64,000 bases of DNA. Origin: Kaistella chaponensis. GTDB lineage: Bacteria > Bacteroidota > Bacteroidia > Flavobacteriales > Weeksellaceae. Under the pieces are notes generated by a model. That model was given only the letters and a program-made list of their open reading frames with translations. It was not told the DNA's origin and made no database searches. A program made the translations under genes and the position numbers. Shown piece after piece: positions 8,580 to 17,490 of the stretch. The stretch's first letter is position 1. Each line of letters begins with the position of its first letter. The DNA lies in the NCBI RefSeq assembly GCF_900156725.1, contig NZ_FTOI01000002.1:186001-250000 (forward strand), in the 5' to 3' direction.

Positions 8580-9845
8580 ATGAAAAAATTATTTGCACTT
8601 CTGTTTATTCTGGTCTTTTCTGTTGTATTTGCTCAAGTAGATACAGCGCAAGTCGTGATACCCAATAGAAAAAATTCCGCGGAAGCTCTTTCGAAACCTT
8701 ATTTAATCTTAATTTCTGCAGATGGTTTCAGATCCGATTATTTTGAAAAATATAATCCTAAAAATCTGGTGAAATATGCCCAAAATGGTGTTTCTGCAAA
8801 AGCAATGATTCCCAGTTTTCCTTCGATTACGTTCCCGAATCACTGGAGTTTAATCACAGGTTTATATCCTTCTCATCACGGTTTGATCGATAATTATTTT
8901 TATGATTATAAAAAGGAAAAATTCTACGCCATGAGCAACAAAGAAAATGCAGAAGATGGTTCTTGGTACGGCGGAATTCCATTGTGGAGTTTGGCGGAAA
9001 AGCAAGGAATGCTTTCTGCTTCAATGATGTGGGTTGGTTCTGCGAGTGATGCGGGTGGAATGAGACCAAGTTATTACTACCACTATCACGAAAAATTCAG
9101 ACCCAACGAAAAAGCAGATAAAGTCATCAACTGGTTAAAATTACCGGAAGCAAACCGACCTCATTTTATTTCCCTTTATTTTCCCGAAGTTGATGAAGCG
9201 GGACATCATTTCGGGCCAGATTCTCCCGAAACAGAAAAAGCAGTGCATCTTCTCGATGAGGCTTTCGGGAATTTAGTGAGAAAAGTAAATGATTTGGGCT
9301 TAAAAAATGTGAATTTTATCTTTGTTTCGGATCACGGGATGATCAAGATTGATGCTGAAAAACATCTGGTGATTCCAGAAATGCTTTTTGATAAAAATCG
9401 TTTTGATTTCTATAACGCCCAAACTTTAGTGCGCATTGTCGTTAAAAATCCTGAAGAAGTAAAAAAAGCATACCGCGAATTGAAACAAAATAAAACCAGT
9501 GATTATGATGTTTATTTGGACGAAAGATTTCCAAGAAAATTAAATTTTGCTCAGCGCGACGATCATTACAATAGAATCGGACAGATTTTACTCGTGCCGA
9601 AACCTTCAAAAGTATTTGTAGAAAAAGGCAAAAAAATTTCCACGGGGAAACACGGGTACAATCCTTATAAAGTTCCTGAAATGAAAGCGGTCTTCTTCGC
9701 TTCTGGGCCAGCTTTTAAACGTAATCACCGAATTGGTGAATTTAGAAATGTGAATATTTATCCGATTGTTTCCGGTGTTTTAGGATTAAAGATTAGCACA
9801 CCTATCGATGGAACATCAAAAATTGAAAAGAAAATTCTTCAATAA
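8580..9845 (+). CDS. secreted alkaline phosphatase-superfamily nucleotide pyrophosphatase/phosphodiesterase (NPP type)
   Basis: This 421-residue exported enzyme belongs to the NPP branch of the alkaline phosphatase superfamily, which cleaves phosphodiester or pyrophosphate bonds with two zinc ions. A signal peptide, MKKLFALLFILVFSVVFAQ, is followed by the first metal-binding block ISADGFRSDYF and by SFPSITFPNHWSLITGLYPS, where the threonine near residue 84 is the expected nucleophile. PEVDEAGHHFGP and VSDHGM (near 251) carry the other zinc ligands, and KHGYNPYKVPEM near the C-terminus holds the last histidine. It probably acts in the periplasm on nucleotides or lipid head groups. It stands alone between divergent and convergent neighbours and has its own terminator. 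Confidence 0.93.
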   Translation: MKKLFALLFILVFSVVFAQVDTAQVVIPNRKNSAEALSKPYLILISADGFRSDYFEKYNPKNLVKYAQNGVSAKAMIPSFPSITFPNHWSLITGLYPSHHGLIDNYFYDYKKEKFYAMSNKENAEDGSWYGGIPLWSLAEKQGMLSASMMWVGSASDAGGMRPSYYYHYHEKFRPNEKADKVINWLKLPEANRPHFISLYFPEVDEAGHHFGPDSPETEKAVHLLDEAFGNLVRKVNDLGLKNVNFIFVSDHGMIKIDAEKHLVIPEMLFDKNRFDFYNAQTLVRIVVKNPEEVKKAYRELKQNKTSDYDVYLDERFPRKLNFAQRDDHYNRIGQILLVPKPSKVFVEKGKKISTGKHGYNPYKVPEMKAVFFASGPAFKRNHRIGEFRNVNIYPIVSGVLGLKISTPIDGTSKIEKKILQ

Positions 9846-9856
9846 TAACGACAAAA

Positions 9857-9897
9857 AAATCCGGCTGAAATTTTTTAGCCGGATTTGCTTTTTTTTG
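9857..9897. terminator. hairpin terminator between the NPP gene and the convergent alcohol dehydrogenase gene
   Basis: Stem aaatccggct at 9857-9866 pairs with agccggattt at 9877-9886. A long T run follows on the plus strand and an A run precedes, so it can serve both convergent genes. Confidence 0.8.
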
Positions 9898-9905
9898 AAG
9901 GAAAA

Positions 9906-10964
9906 TTAATCTTTTAAAGATTGCATGTCGATCACAAAACGGTACCGAACCTCACTTTTCAGCATTCTCTCGTACGCTTCATTGATATCCTGCATATTGA
10001 TCATCTCGATTTCTGGTAAAATGTTGTGTTCGCCACAGAAATCCAGCATTTCCTGGGTTTCTTTAATTCCGCCAATGACCGATCCTGCGACAGATCTTCT
10101 TCCTAAAATCATCGGTGGAGTGAAAAGTGCATCTTCCATCTTGCCGATAAAACCTACTAAAACTAAGGTTCCACTGATGTTCAACGTATTGATATATGGA
10201 TTGATGTCATGATCATAAGGAACGGTATCGATAATCAAATCGAATTTTCCTTTAGCGCTTTCCATTTCATTTTCGTAGGTAGAAATCACCACGGAATCTG
10301 CTCCTAAATTGAGCGCATCCTGAATTTTATCTGGACTTCGGGAAAACAAAGTGACTTCTGCGCCTAAACCTTTTGCCAGTTTAATTGCCATGTGTCCCAA
10401 TCCGCCTAAACCTACGACCGCAACTTTGCTGCCTTCTTTTACATTCCAGTGTTTTAGGGGAGACCAAGTTGTAATTCCCGCACACAATAGTGGTGCGACT
10501 GCTTTTAAGTCTAAATTTTCTGGGATCTTCAAACAGAAAGATTCCGTTACTACCACTTTTTCAGAATATCCACCGAAAGTGTGTCCTTGCAAATGTTGAT
10601 CTGTACCGTTGTAAGTTCCTGTAGAACCGTTTAAACAATATTGTTCCAGATCCTGTTTGCAGCTTTCGCATTCTTTGCAGGAATCTACCAAACATCCAAC
10701 TCCGGCTAAATCACCGACTTTAAATTTGGTCACTTCTGAACCGATTTTTGTAATTCTTCCTACAATTTCGTGACCCGGAACGGAAGGATATTTGGTTCCG
10801 CCCCAATCATTTCTCGCGGTGTGCAAATCGCTGTGACAAACGCCACAAAATAAAATTTCGATTTCAATATCCGTTGGACTTACTTCTCTTCTTTCGATCT
10901 GCATTTCGTTTAAATCCTCGTCTTTAGAAGGGGTTCCGTATGCTTTAACGTTGAATGTATTCAT
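9906..10964 (-). CDS. zinc-dependent NAD(P)-dependent alcohol dehydrogenase (CAD/YahK-like)
   Basis: This 352-residue medium-chain dehydrogenase/reductase most likely reduces aldehydes with NADPH, as the YahK/cinnamyl-alcohol-dehydrogenase branch does. Catalytic zinc ligands are seen in CGVCHSDLH (around residues 40-48) and PGHEIVG. The four structural-zinc cysteines lie in CLVDSCKECESCKQDLEQYC. The Rossmann motif is VVGLGGLGHMAIKLAKGLGA, and the SRSPDK that follows has the small/basic residues typical of NADP preference. The gene is alone on the minus strand with about 90 bases before the barstar-like gene. The exact substrate cannot be read from the sequence. Confidence 0.93.
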   Translation of the reverse strand: MNTFNVKAYGTPSKDEDLNEMQIERREVSPTDIEIEILFCGVCHSDLHTARNDWGGTKYPSVPGHEIVGRITKIGSEVTKFKVGDLAGVGCLVDSCKECESCKQDLEQYCLNGSTGTYNGTDQHLQGHTFGGYSEKVVVTESFCLKIPENLDLKAVAPLLCAGITTWSPLKHWNVKEGSKVAVVGLGGLGHMAIKLAKGLGAEVTLFSRSPDKIQDALNLGADSVVISTYENEMESAKGKFDLIIDTVPYDHDINPYINTLNISGTLVLVGFIGKMEDALFTPPMILGRRSVAGSVIGGIKETQEMLDFCGEHNILPEIEMINMQDINEAYERMLKSEVRYRFVIDMQSLKD

Positions 10965-11057
10965 ATTTCTGTAATTTTTTTTTATTCGAAAACAAATTTA
11001 AATCTAATAAACCCATTTGTCTAATGATTGTATGTTTTTAATATAATCTTAACGATG

Positions 11058-11450
11058 TTATTTCTCTATCAATTTAATGTTGGAATGTTCGGCGATTATT
11101 TCTGCAATTATTTCGAAGTAAGTTTGCCCGTTTCCGTTTTCCAGTGCTTCAATTTTCTCTTTAATAAAATCAGTGTTGAAAATTTCTGGTGATTTTAATT
11201 TTGATTCATAAAAATTTTTGGTCATTTCTAAACCAAGTGCTTTTTTATTTTCCTCAAAATTTTCCCAGATCAAACTGATGTTTTCTTTTCCCTTGATCTC
11301 GCCAAAACCGCCATAAAACAAATCATTCAGTGCGTCTAAACTTTCGCCGATTTTCCAGTTTTCATGCTGCATAAAAACACGGTTGATTTCTTGGTAAAAT
11401 GTTTTGATGTTGCTGATGTTTTTTCCTACAATTACCAGATGCTTCACCAT
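11058..11450 (-). CDS. barstar-like protein (RNase inhibitor family)
   Basis: This 130-residue protein has the barstar signature: a short beta strand (HLVIVGKNIS), a helix, then WKIGESLDALNDLFYGGFGE and a strand LIWENF with EENK after it. In Bacillus barstar the two aspartates of LDALWD bind and block the barnase active site; the matching residues here are D39 and D43. The C-terminal 40 residues make it longer than classical barstar (about 90). No barnase-like or other toxin gene is visible nearby. It starts 20 bases after the alpha-amylase stop, so the two may share a transcript without a functional link. It could be an orphan immunity protein or a domesticated regulator. Confidence 0.75.
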   Translation of the reverse strand: MVKHLVIVGKNISNIKTFYQEINRVFMQHENWKIGESLDALNDLFYGGFGEIKGKENISLIWENFEENKKALGLEMTKNFYESKLKSPEIFNTDFIKEKIEALENGNGQTYFEIIAEIIAEHSNIKLIEK

Positions 11451-11470
11451 TATATTTTAAAGGATAAAAA

Positions 11471-12943
11471 TTATTCCGGCACCCAAACTGAAACATTTCC
11501 GGCTGGAACAGGGAAAATTCCCCATCCGTTCTCATCGATTGTGACTTTATCTGGAAACCATCCGAGAAAATCAAAGAATTTCTGTCCTGCGTATTGTTTG
11601 CCTATTTCCATGGACTTTTCATAAGCATCTTTGTTGCTTAAAACTACGGCACAACCTTTATTGTTACCATCACCTTCGCGAATCCAACCTAAGCAATTGG
11701 CATCTTCGAAATAATCACGTTGTTCACCGTAGGCAAAAAGCTGTCGCGCTTTCAGGAGTTCTTCAATTTTTTCTACTTTGTCTAAAAATATTTCCTGATC
11801 ATTGCCTTCTTTGTCTTTATCGGTATAGGTTGCGCCAAATAAATCCGGGTAAAAAACGCAAGGATAACCGTCTTTTCGAAGCAGAATTAAAGCATAAGCC
11901 AAAGGTTTAAACCACTGTTCAACCGGAGCTTCTAAATCCTGAAGAGGTTGGGTATCATGATTGTCAACTAATATCACGGATAAAAGCGGATTGTTTTTCG
12001 TTAATGTGTTGTCGAAAATTTGTCGTAAATCATATTCCGCACCTTTCAAAGAAGCTTCATGAAAATTGTGATGCAGAGAAGAATCGAATAAACTCATCGA
12101 TCCTTCTGTTGCCTCGATATATTTTTCCAAAAGGGGCAATTCTCCTGGAGCCCAATATTCACCGACCGCAAAAATATTTTTTTTGGTATTTGCGCGCAAA
12201 GTATAGAGCCATTCCTTATAAAATTCTGGTGATTGGTGTTTTACTGCATCCAAACGGACTCCATCAAAATGAATCTGATCATGGTACCATTTTCCCCAGT
12301 TATTCAGCTCTTCCCGAACGAATGGATTTCGCTGATCAATATCGTTGTACATTAAATAATCATAATTTCCTTTTTCATCAGAAACCATTTCTTCCCATCC
12401 ATCGCCGTGATCATTGATGATCTGGAAAATTCCTTCGTCTTGACCTTCGGCAAAATCAACACCGGAAAAACATTGAAAATTCCATTTAAAATCTGAATAT
12501 TTTTCACCTCTTCCAGGGAAAGTAAATTTGGTATAACTTTCAATTTCAAAAGGTTCAGAAATGTTTTGCTGACGGTTTTCCGGATCCACTTTAATGGCGT
12601 GAAATTTTTCTTTTTCGTCGCCACCGGCTTTATGATTGAGAACAATGTCTGCAATGACAGAAATTCCTTTATCCTGCAAAGTTTTGCAACAATCGATGTA
12701 TTGATCTTTGGACCCATATTTTGTGTGAACCGTTCCTTTTTGATCAAATTCTCCCAGATCAAATAAATCATAAGGATCATAACCTACGGAATAACCTCCA
12801 CCTGCGCTTTTGTAAGCGGGCGGAAACCAAACTGCAGAAATTCCGAGTTCTACCAGATGATCTGATTCTTTTTTCATCTGTTTATATAGTTCACCGTTCC
12901 CTTCAGAATACCAGTGAAAACCTTGAAGCATTGTAGGATTCAT
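11471..12943 (-). CDS. cytoplasmic alpha-amylase (GH13)
   Basis: This 490-residue alpha-amylase hydrolyses alpha-1,4-glucan bonds and lacks a signal peptide, so it probably works in the cytoplasm on glycogen or maltodextrins. It follows the subfamily of Bacillus liquefying amylases and E. coli AmyA: MLQGFHWYSEG at the start, AVWFPPAYK, DIVLNHKAG, then GVRLDAVKH (nucleophile aspartate near 232), VGEYW (acid/base glutamate near 261) and DNHDTQ (third carboxylate near 329). The C-terminal domain ends with GIFPVPAGNVSVWVPE, which is complete. The barstar-like gene follows after 20 bases. Confidence 0.95.
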   Translation of the reverse strand: MNPTMLQGFHWYSEGNGELYKQMKKESDHLVELGISAVWFPPAYKSAGGGYSVGYDPYDLFDLGEFDQKGTVHTKYGSKDQYIDCCKTLQDKGISVIADIVLNHKAGGDEKEKFHAIKVDPENRQQNISEPFEIESYTKFTFPGRGEKYSDFKWNFQCFSGVDFAEGQDEGIFQIINDHGDGWEEMVSDEKGNYDYLMYNDIDQRNPFVREELNNWGKWYHDQIHFDGVRLDAVKHQSPEFYKEWLYTLRANTKKNIFAVGEYWAPGELPLLEKYIEATEGSMSLFDSSLHHNFHEASLKGAEYDLRQIFDNTLTKNNPLLSVILVDNHDTQPLQDLEAPVEQWFKPLAYALILLRKDGYPCVFYPDLFGATYTDKDKEGNDQEIFLDKVEKIEELLKARQLFAYGEQRDYFEDANCLGWIREGDGNNKGCAVVLSNKDAYEKSMEIGKQYAGQKFFDFLGWFPDKVTIDENGWGIFPVPAGNVSVWVPE

Positions 12944-13005
12944 TGTTTATTATTTTTCAGGATTGTTTAAGCAAAAATTGTCCCGAAAATTCTTTGAAGC
13001 CGAAA

Positions 13006-14583
13006 TTAGGTGCCGATTGTTAGTTTTTCTTCCTGAAGATCGAGTAATCGCAGATGTTTTCTAATGATTTCTTCATCCAATAAAAGTTCATCACGGTTTT
13101 TATTGACCAGCCATTGTCTTTGAGCTTCAATAATATCAGAATAAATATTTTTGTATTCAGAATAGTTGATGATGATTTCCGAACTGTTTGCGCGGCTTTC
13201 CCACAGTTGAAGCTGATCTTTTAATGTTGGAAAATTTTCTATTTTGTCTGCGTAATCTTCCCGAATTTTAGTAATGGCAACCTGAGCAAGTTCATTTCTG
13301 ATCTCGTAATCTATTTCCTTTTCGCTTTTAATAAAATCGCGGTCTTCCGGTGGAAATTTTTTAAGCAAAACAGGTAAAGTAAGTCCTTGGATAACAAGTG
13401 TTAATAAAATTACAACGAAGGTTATAAATAAAATCAGATTCCGCTGTGGAAAAGGCGATCCATCTTCCAAAAATAAAGGGATTGAAAGCGCGGCTGCTAA
13501 AGAAACTACACCTCTCATTCCAGTCCAGCCGATAATCAGTGGCGTTTTCCATCCCGGAGGTTCCGGATCTGCGACGGTGATGAAATTTCTCATGACTAAA
13601 GTGGTGATAACGGCTGCATAACCGGCAAAAATTCTTACAACAACCAGAACCGCTGTAACTGCAACTCCGTAACCGATCGCAGTATAAATATTGGTGTCTC
13701 CTAAACCAGAAACGATTTCGGGTAAATCCAAACCGATCATCATAAACACAATTCCGTTCAGCAGAAAAGTAAAACTTTCCCAAACAGTTACCGCACGAAG
13801 CCGGGAAGAACTGCTCAGAAAATCGTGGTTTCGGTAAGATAAAAATAAACCGCCACTTACCACGCCCAAAACTCCCGATGCACCGAGTTCTTCTGCACCG
13901 AGATACATGGCAAAAGGTGCTATCAAACTTAAAACCATATCCGTATTCGCATCGGTGGGTAAAAATTTGTGCATTTTTAAAAATAAATAACCAATTAGAA
14001 CACCGATTCCCACTCCGCCGATACACATCCAAATGAAACTTCCGGCAGCATCCATCCAGATAAATTGTCCGGTTGCAGCGGCAATTGTTGCAAATCTGAA
14101 AATGATGAGCGACGAAGCGTCATTCAGCAAACTTTCGCCTTCTAGAATTGAAGCTAATCTCTTCGGAACTTTTACAAATTTTAAAATAGCGCCAGAACTT
14201 ACTGCATCTGGTGGAGAAACGATTCCGCCGAGTAAAAATCCTAGTGCTAAGGAAAAACCGGGAATAAAATAATTCGCAAAAATAGCTACAGAAAAAGCCG
14301 TGAAAAACACGACAACAAAAGCGAAACTGAAAATTATTCTTCGCCATCGCCAAAGTTCTTTCCAGGAAGTGGTCCAAGCTGCTTCATAAAGCAAAGGCGG
14401 CAAAAATATGAGAAAAATGAGTTCCGGTTCAATTCTAATAATAGGAATTCCTGGAATAAAACTGATACCAAGTCCCGCTAAAACAAGCAAAACAGGATAT
14501 GCAACCTGAATTTTGTTTGCCAGCATAATGATGAAGGTGATGAGCAAAACCAAGGAAAGGTAAAACGCGAAGTTTTCTAGCAT
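13006..14583 (-). CDS. Na+/H+ antiporter, CPA1 (NhaP/YjcE-like) family
   Basis: This 525-residue inner-membrane protein exchanges sodium (or potassium) for protons. About twelve hydrophobic segments fill residues 1-400. The conserved FLPPLLYEAAW, GGIVSPPDAVSS (the paired residues of the ion site) and GESLLNDASSLIIFR motifs are present, followed by GWTGMRGVVSLAAALSIP, all typical of CPA1. The soluble C-terminal tail of about 110 residues (from FPPEDRDFIKSEKEI) is helical and charged and probably regulates activity. It stands 62 bases from the amylase gene and 59 bases from dinB, all on the minus strand. Confidence 0.95.
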   Translation of the reverse strand: MLENFAFYLSLVLLITFIIMLANKIQVAYPVLLVLAGLGISFIPGIPIIRIEPELIFLIFLPPLLYEAAWTTSWKELWRWRRIIFSFAFVVVFFTAFSVAIFANYFIPGFSLALGFLLGGIVSPPDAVSSGAILKFVKVPKRLASILEGESLLNDASSLIIFRFATIAAATGQFIWMDAAGSFIWMCIGGVGIGVLIGYLFLKMHKFLPTDANTDMVLSLIAPFAMYLGAEELGASGVLGVVSGGLFLSYRNHDFLSSSSRLRAVTVWESFTFLLNGIVFMMIGLDLPEIVSGLGDTNIYTAIGYGVAVTAVLVVVRIFAGYAAVITTLVMRNFITVADPEPPGWKTPLIIGWTGMRGVVSLAAALSIPLFLEDGSPFPQRNLILFITFVVILLTLVIQGLTLPVLLKKFPPEDRDFIKSEKEIDYEIRNELAQVAITKIREDYADKIENFPTLKDQLQLWESRANSSEIIINYSEYKNIYSDIIEAQRQWLVNKNRDELLLDEEIIRKHLRLLDLQEEKLTIGT

Positions 14584-14642
14584 GTTCTAATTTTAATGTA
14601 AAAATAAACAATAATTGATGCCATTTGTACCTCACTCATCAT

Positions 14643-15725
14643 TTAATCAAATTCTTCGAAAGGAATTTTCAGCTGGACAGAAATTTGTTTTTTTTCAGAA
14701 ATATTGAGGTTTGAAAGCGATAATCCCAATAAGCGAACCGGTTTATCAAATGGTCGAAGTTCCCAAAGTTTTTGCGCAGTTTCATAAAAATCTAGATTAC
14801 CATCGAAATAAACTTCTTGGGTTTTGCTTCGCGTGTATTGCGTGAAATCCATGTATTTTATTTTTAAGGTTAAAGATTTTCCCTTAATTTCTTTTTTACT
14901 GAGGCGAATTTCTAATTCTTCACTGATGATTTTCAGTTGCTTGAAAACGGCTTCTTCATCGAGTAAATTTTCCCAAAAAGTTTCTTCCACCGCCACACTT
15001 TTTTGGATCCGATGAGGTTTTACTTCGCTGTTGTGAATTCCGCGGACAACATTGTAATAATAATTTCCGGACTTCCCGAAGAGTTTTATGAGGTCGTCCA
15101 GCGATTTTTTCTTTAGATCGGAACCTTTAAAAATATGCAGCTCGTGCATTTTATTTGCGGTGACTTTTCCGATCCCAAAAAATTTCTCGATCGGTAAATC
15201 TTCCATAAAATCCAAAATTTGGGTGGGATGAATGGTTTTTTGTCCGTTTGGTTTATTGTAATCAGATGCAACTTTCGCCAAAAATTTGTTGATAGAAATT
15301 CCTGCAGAAGCGGTTAAACCGGTTTCTTCGAAAATTCTTTTTCGGATTTCGCGCGCAATATCATTCGCGGATTCCATGTCTTTTTTGTTTTCGGTAACAT
15401 CAAGATACGCTTCATCCAAAGAAAGCGGTTCTACCAAATCGGTAAATTCATAAAAAATTTTGCGGATCTGTTGAGAAATTTCTTTGTACCGCTGAAATCT
15501 GGGTTTTACTACAATTAATTGCGGACATTTTTCCATTGCAGTTTTTCCGGGCATCGCAGAACGGACGCCGAATTTTCGGGCTTCATAACTTGCTGCTGCC
15601 ACAACTCCATACATTCCACCGCCGACTGCTAGAGGTTTTCCTTTCAATTCCGGAAAATCATGCTGTTCCACAGACGCGTAAAACGCATCCATATCAATAT
15701 GAATAATCTTTCGGTCGGTTTGCAT
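14643..15725 (-). CDS. dinB: DNA polymerase IV (Y-family translesion polymerase)
   Basis: DinB is an error-prone polymerase that copies past damaged bases. The 360-residue protein has the Y-family start IIHIDMDAFYASVEQHD with the first metal-binding aspartate, then VVAAASYEARKFGVRSAMPG and PLSLDEAYLDVTE, which holds the Asp-Glu catalytic pair near residues 104-105. The HhH segment and the little-finger domain fill residues 170-350. No C-terminal clamp motif is obvious; IPFEEFD at the very end could be a short beta-clamp-binding tail (inference). A TAATTTTG box lies only four bases before the ATG, so the mRNA may be nearly leaderless. Confidence 0.95.
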   Translation of the reverse strand: MQTDRKIIHIDMDAFYASVEQHDFPELKGKPLAVGGGMYGVVAAASYEARKFGVRSAMPGKTAMEKCPQLIVVKPRFQRYKEISQQIRKIFYEFTDLVEPLSLDEAYLDVTENKKDMESANDIAREIRKRIFEETGLTASAGISINKFLAKVASDYNKPNGQKTIHPTQILDFMEDLPIEKFFGIGKVTANKMHELHIFKGSDLKKKSLDDLIKLFGKSGNYYYNVVRGIHNSEVKPHRIQKSVAVEETFWENLLDEEAVFKQLKIISEELEIRLSKKEIKGKSLTLKIKYMDFTQYTRSKTQEVYFDGNLDFYETAQKLWELRPFDKPVRLLGLSLSNLNISEKKQISVQLKIPFEEFD

Positions 15726-15729
15726 GGCG

Positions 15730-15737
15730 CAAAATTA
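15730..15737 (-). promoter_or_regulatory. -7-like box directly before dinB
   Basis: The minus strand reads TAATTTTG and then CGCC before the ATG at 15725. If used as a promoter, transcription would start at or next to the start codon. Confidence 0.4.
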
Positions 15738-15826
15738 GCGAATGGAATTGAAAAATGAGGTTTCAAAATAACTTTAACCGAAATGACGTAAATTTGAATA
15801 TTGATAAACTCAAGTTTAAAAAATAA

Positions 15827-16603
15827 ATGATTATGACCGACGATAAATTAGCCGTCCTCATCGACGCAGACAATGTTCCGTACAAAAATGTAAAAGAAAT
15901 GTTGGAAGAAATTTCCAGAAATGGAACTCCCACGATTAAAAGAATTTACGCAGACTGGACAAAACCGAATGCTTCCGGGTGGAAAAATGTTCTGCTGGAA
16001 AATGCGATTACTCCAATTCAGCAATACAGTTACACTACAGGGAAAAATTCCAGCGACAGTGCTTTAATTATTGATGCGATGGATATCTTGTACTCCGAGA
16101 AAGTGAATGGATTCTGCATCGTTTCCAGTGATAGCGATTTTACAAGATTGGCGACAAGACTTCGGGAAGCCGGAATGATGGTGATGGGATTTGGAGAAAA
16201 GAAAACCCCGAAACCATTTATTTCTGCGTGTGATAAATTTATTTATCTGGAAATTCTCAATAATACAGAAGAATCAGATCTTACCGAAACAGCAGAAGAA
16301 CCGGAAATTACCGTCACTAAAAAAACGGAGAAATCGAAACGAAAAAAGGAGCCACTCAGTAAGTTAGATTTTAAGACCATTAAATTAATTACAGAAAGCA
16401 TCAATGATTTAGGTGATGAAGAAGGTTGGACTTTTCTGGGAAATCTCGGCAGTTTTATCATCAAGAAAAAACCCGATTTTGATCCGCGAAATTTTGGCTT
16501 CCCGAAATTATTACCTTTAATCAAAAGCATTGGAAAAATCGAAATCGACGAAAGAGAATCGGGCAACAATAATATCCGACATATTTATGTGAAGGTGAAG
16601 TAG
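15827..16603 (+). CDS. NYN-domain nuclease with C-terminal OST-HTH/LOTUS domain
   Basis: This 258-residue protein joins a NYN (PIN-like, LabA/DUF88) domain to a LOTUS domain. The NYN part (residues 5-150) has LAVLIDADNVPYKN with the first acidic pair, NSSDSALIIDAMDILYS and CIVSSDSDFTRLATRLREAG, which together give the acidic metal site of PIN-type RNases. A charged linker (TKKTEKSKRKKEPLS) leads to about 75 residues, including EEGWTFLGNLGSFIIKKKPDFD and FGFPKLLPLIKSI, the classic OST-HTH pattern that binds RNA in germline proteins of animals. It probably processes or degrades RNA. A second ATG is two codons downstream. It is transcribed alone, divergent from dinB. Confidence 0.9.
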   Translation: MIMTDDKLAVLIDADNVPYKNVKEMLEEISRNGTPTIKRIYADWTKPNASGWKNVLLENAITPIQQYSYTTGKNSSDSALIIDAMDILYSEKVNGFCIVSSDSDFTRLATRLREAGMMVMGFGEKKTPKPFISACDKFIYLEILNNTEESDLTETAEEPEITVTKKTEKSKRKKEPLSKLDFKTIKLITESINDLGDEEGWTFLGNLGSFIIKKKPDFDPRNFGFPKLLPLIKSIGKIEIDERESGNNNIRHIYVKVK

Positions 16604-16624
16604 GTACGACCGCACAGATAAAAC

Positions 16625-16653
16625 AAAACGCATCTCAAAAAGATGCGTTTTTC
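16625..16653. terminator. terminator between the NYN-LOTUS gene and the purine nucleoside phosphorylase gene
   Basis: Stem aaaacgcatct at 16625-16635 pairs with agatgcgtttt at 16641-16651 over a five-base loop, with T and A runs on the two sides. It lies between convergent genes. Confidence 0.8.
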
Positions 16654-16671
16654 TATTTATATTGGTAAAAA

Positions 16672-17490
16672 TTAAGCGGTATAATTTTTCACCAAACCCT
16701 TTACAATTTTAATCACATTCGGCATGGCTTTGTTTGCGGCTTGCAAAACTTCTTCGTGAGTAACGTTATATGCGATATCTGGTCCACCAACATCAGTAAT
16801 AATCGAAATTCCGAAGCAAGCCATTCCTTGATGTTTTGCGACGATCACTTCGGGAACGGTGCTCATTCCAACCGCATCTCCGCCGATCGCTTTGATCATG
16901 CCGTATTCTGCCGGAGTTTCAAAAGTTGGTCCCTGCAATGCAACATAACAACCTTCATGCGCCTTGATTCCTAAATCTTTCACTACATTTTGCGCAACTT
17001 CGATCATTTTCTTGTTGTATGGTTCGCTCATATCTACGAATCTTGGACCAAATTCTTCAATATTTTTTCCACGAAGCGGATGTTCCGGCATCATATTAAT
17101 ATGGTCATTGATAATCATCATGTCTGCAACATGAAAATTAGGATTTACACCGCCGCAAGCATTAGAAACGATCAAATTTTTGATTCCTAAAAGATGAAAA
17201 ACCCGCACCGGGAAAACTACCGTCTGTATGTCATGCCCTTCATAGTAATGAAACCGACCACTCATCATCAGTACTTTTCTACCTTCCAGAAGTCCGTAAA
17301 TTAATTCACCACCGTGACCAACCACCGTTGTTTGCGGAAAGTTGGGGATTTCTGAATATTTTAAAACATGAATCGGCTCCACTTCATCTTTGAGTTTACC
17401 CAATCCTGAACCTAAAATAATAGCGAATTCAGGCGTTGCATTGATTTTGCTTTTGATAAAATCTGCGGTCTCTTTAATTTTTGCTAACAT
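16672..17490 (-). CDS. purine-nucleoside phosphorylase (trimeric class)
   Basis: This 272-residue enzyme splits purine nucleosides with phosphate to free base and ribose-1-phosphate in purine salvage. The class II (trimeric, PunA/human-type) signatures are clear: ILGSGLGKL (phosphate-binding serine), VVGHGGELIYG, MSGRFHYYEGH, LIVSNACGGVN and the purine-site segment ALQGPTFETPAEYGM, with DAVGMSTVPEVI near residue 220. The length is normal. It follows lpxK on the minus strand and its start overlaps the lpxK end by 17 bases, which suggests translational coupling although the pathways are unrelated. Confidence 0.95.
   Translation of the reverse strand: MLAKIKETADFIKSKINATPEFAIILGSGLGKLKDEVEPIHVLKYSEIPNFPQTTVVGHGGELIYGLLEGRKVLMMSGRFHYYEGHDIQTVVFPVRVFHLLGIKNLIVSNACGGVNPNFHVADMMIINDHINMMPEHPLRGKNIEEFGPRFVDMSEPYNKKMIEVAQNVVKDLGIKAHEGCYVALQGPTFETPAEYGMIKAIGGDAVGMSTVPEVIVAKHQGMACFGISIITDVGGPDIAYNVTHEEVLQAANKAMPNVIKIVKGLVKNYTA

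Noticed and set aside
13361-14032. 223-codon cysteine- and arginine-rich frame inside the antiporter gene
   Set aside because: It is a shifted frame of the antiporter on the same strand; the antiporter translation has all family motifs.
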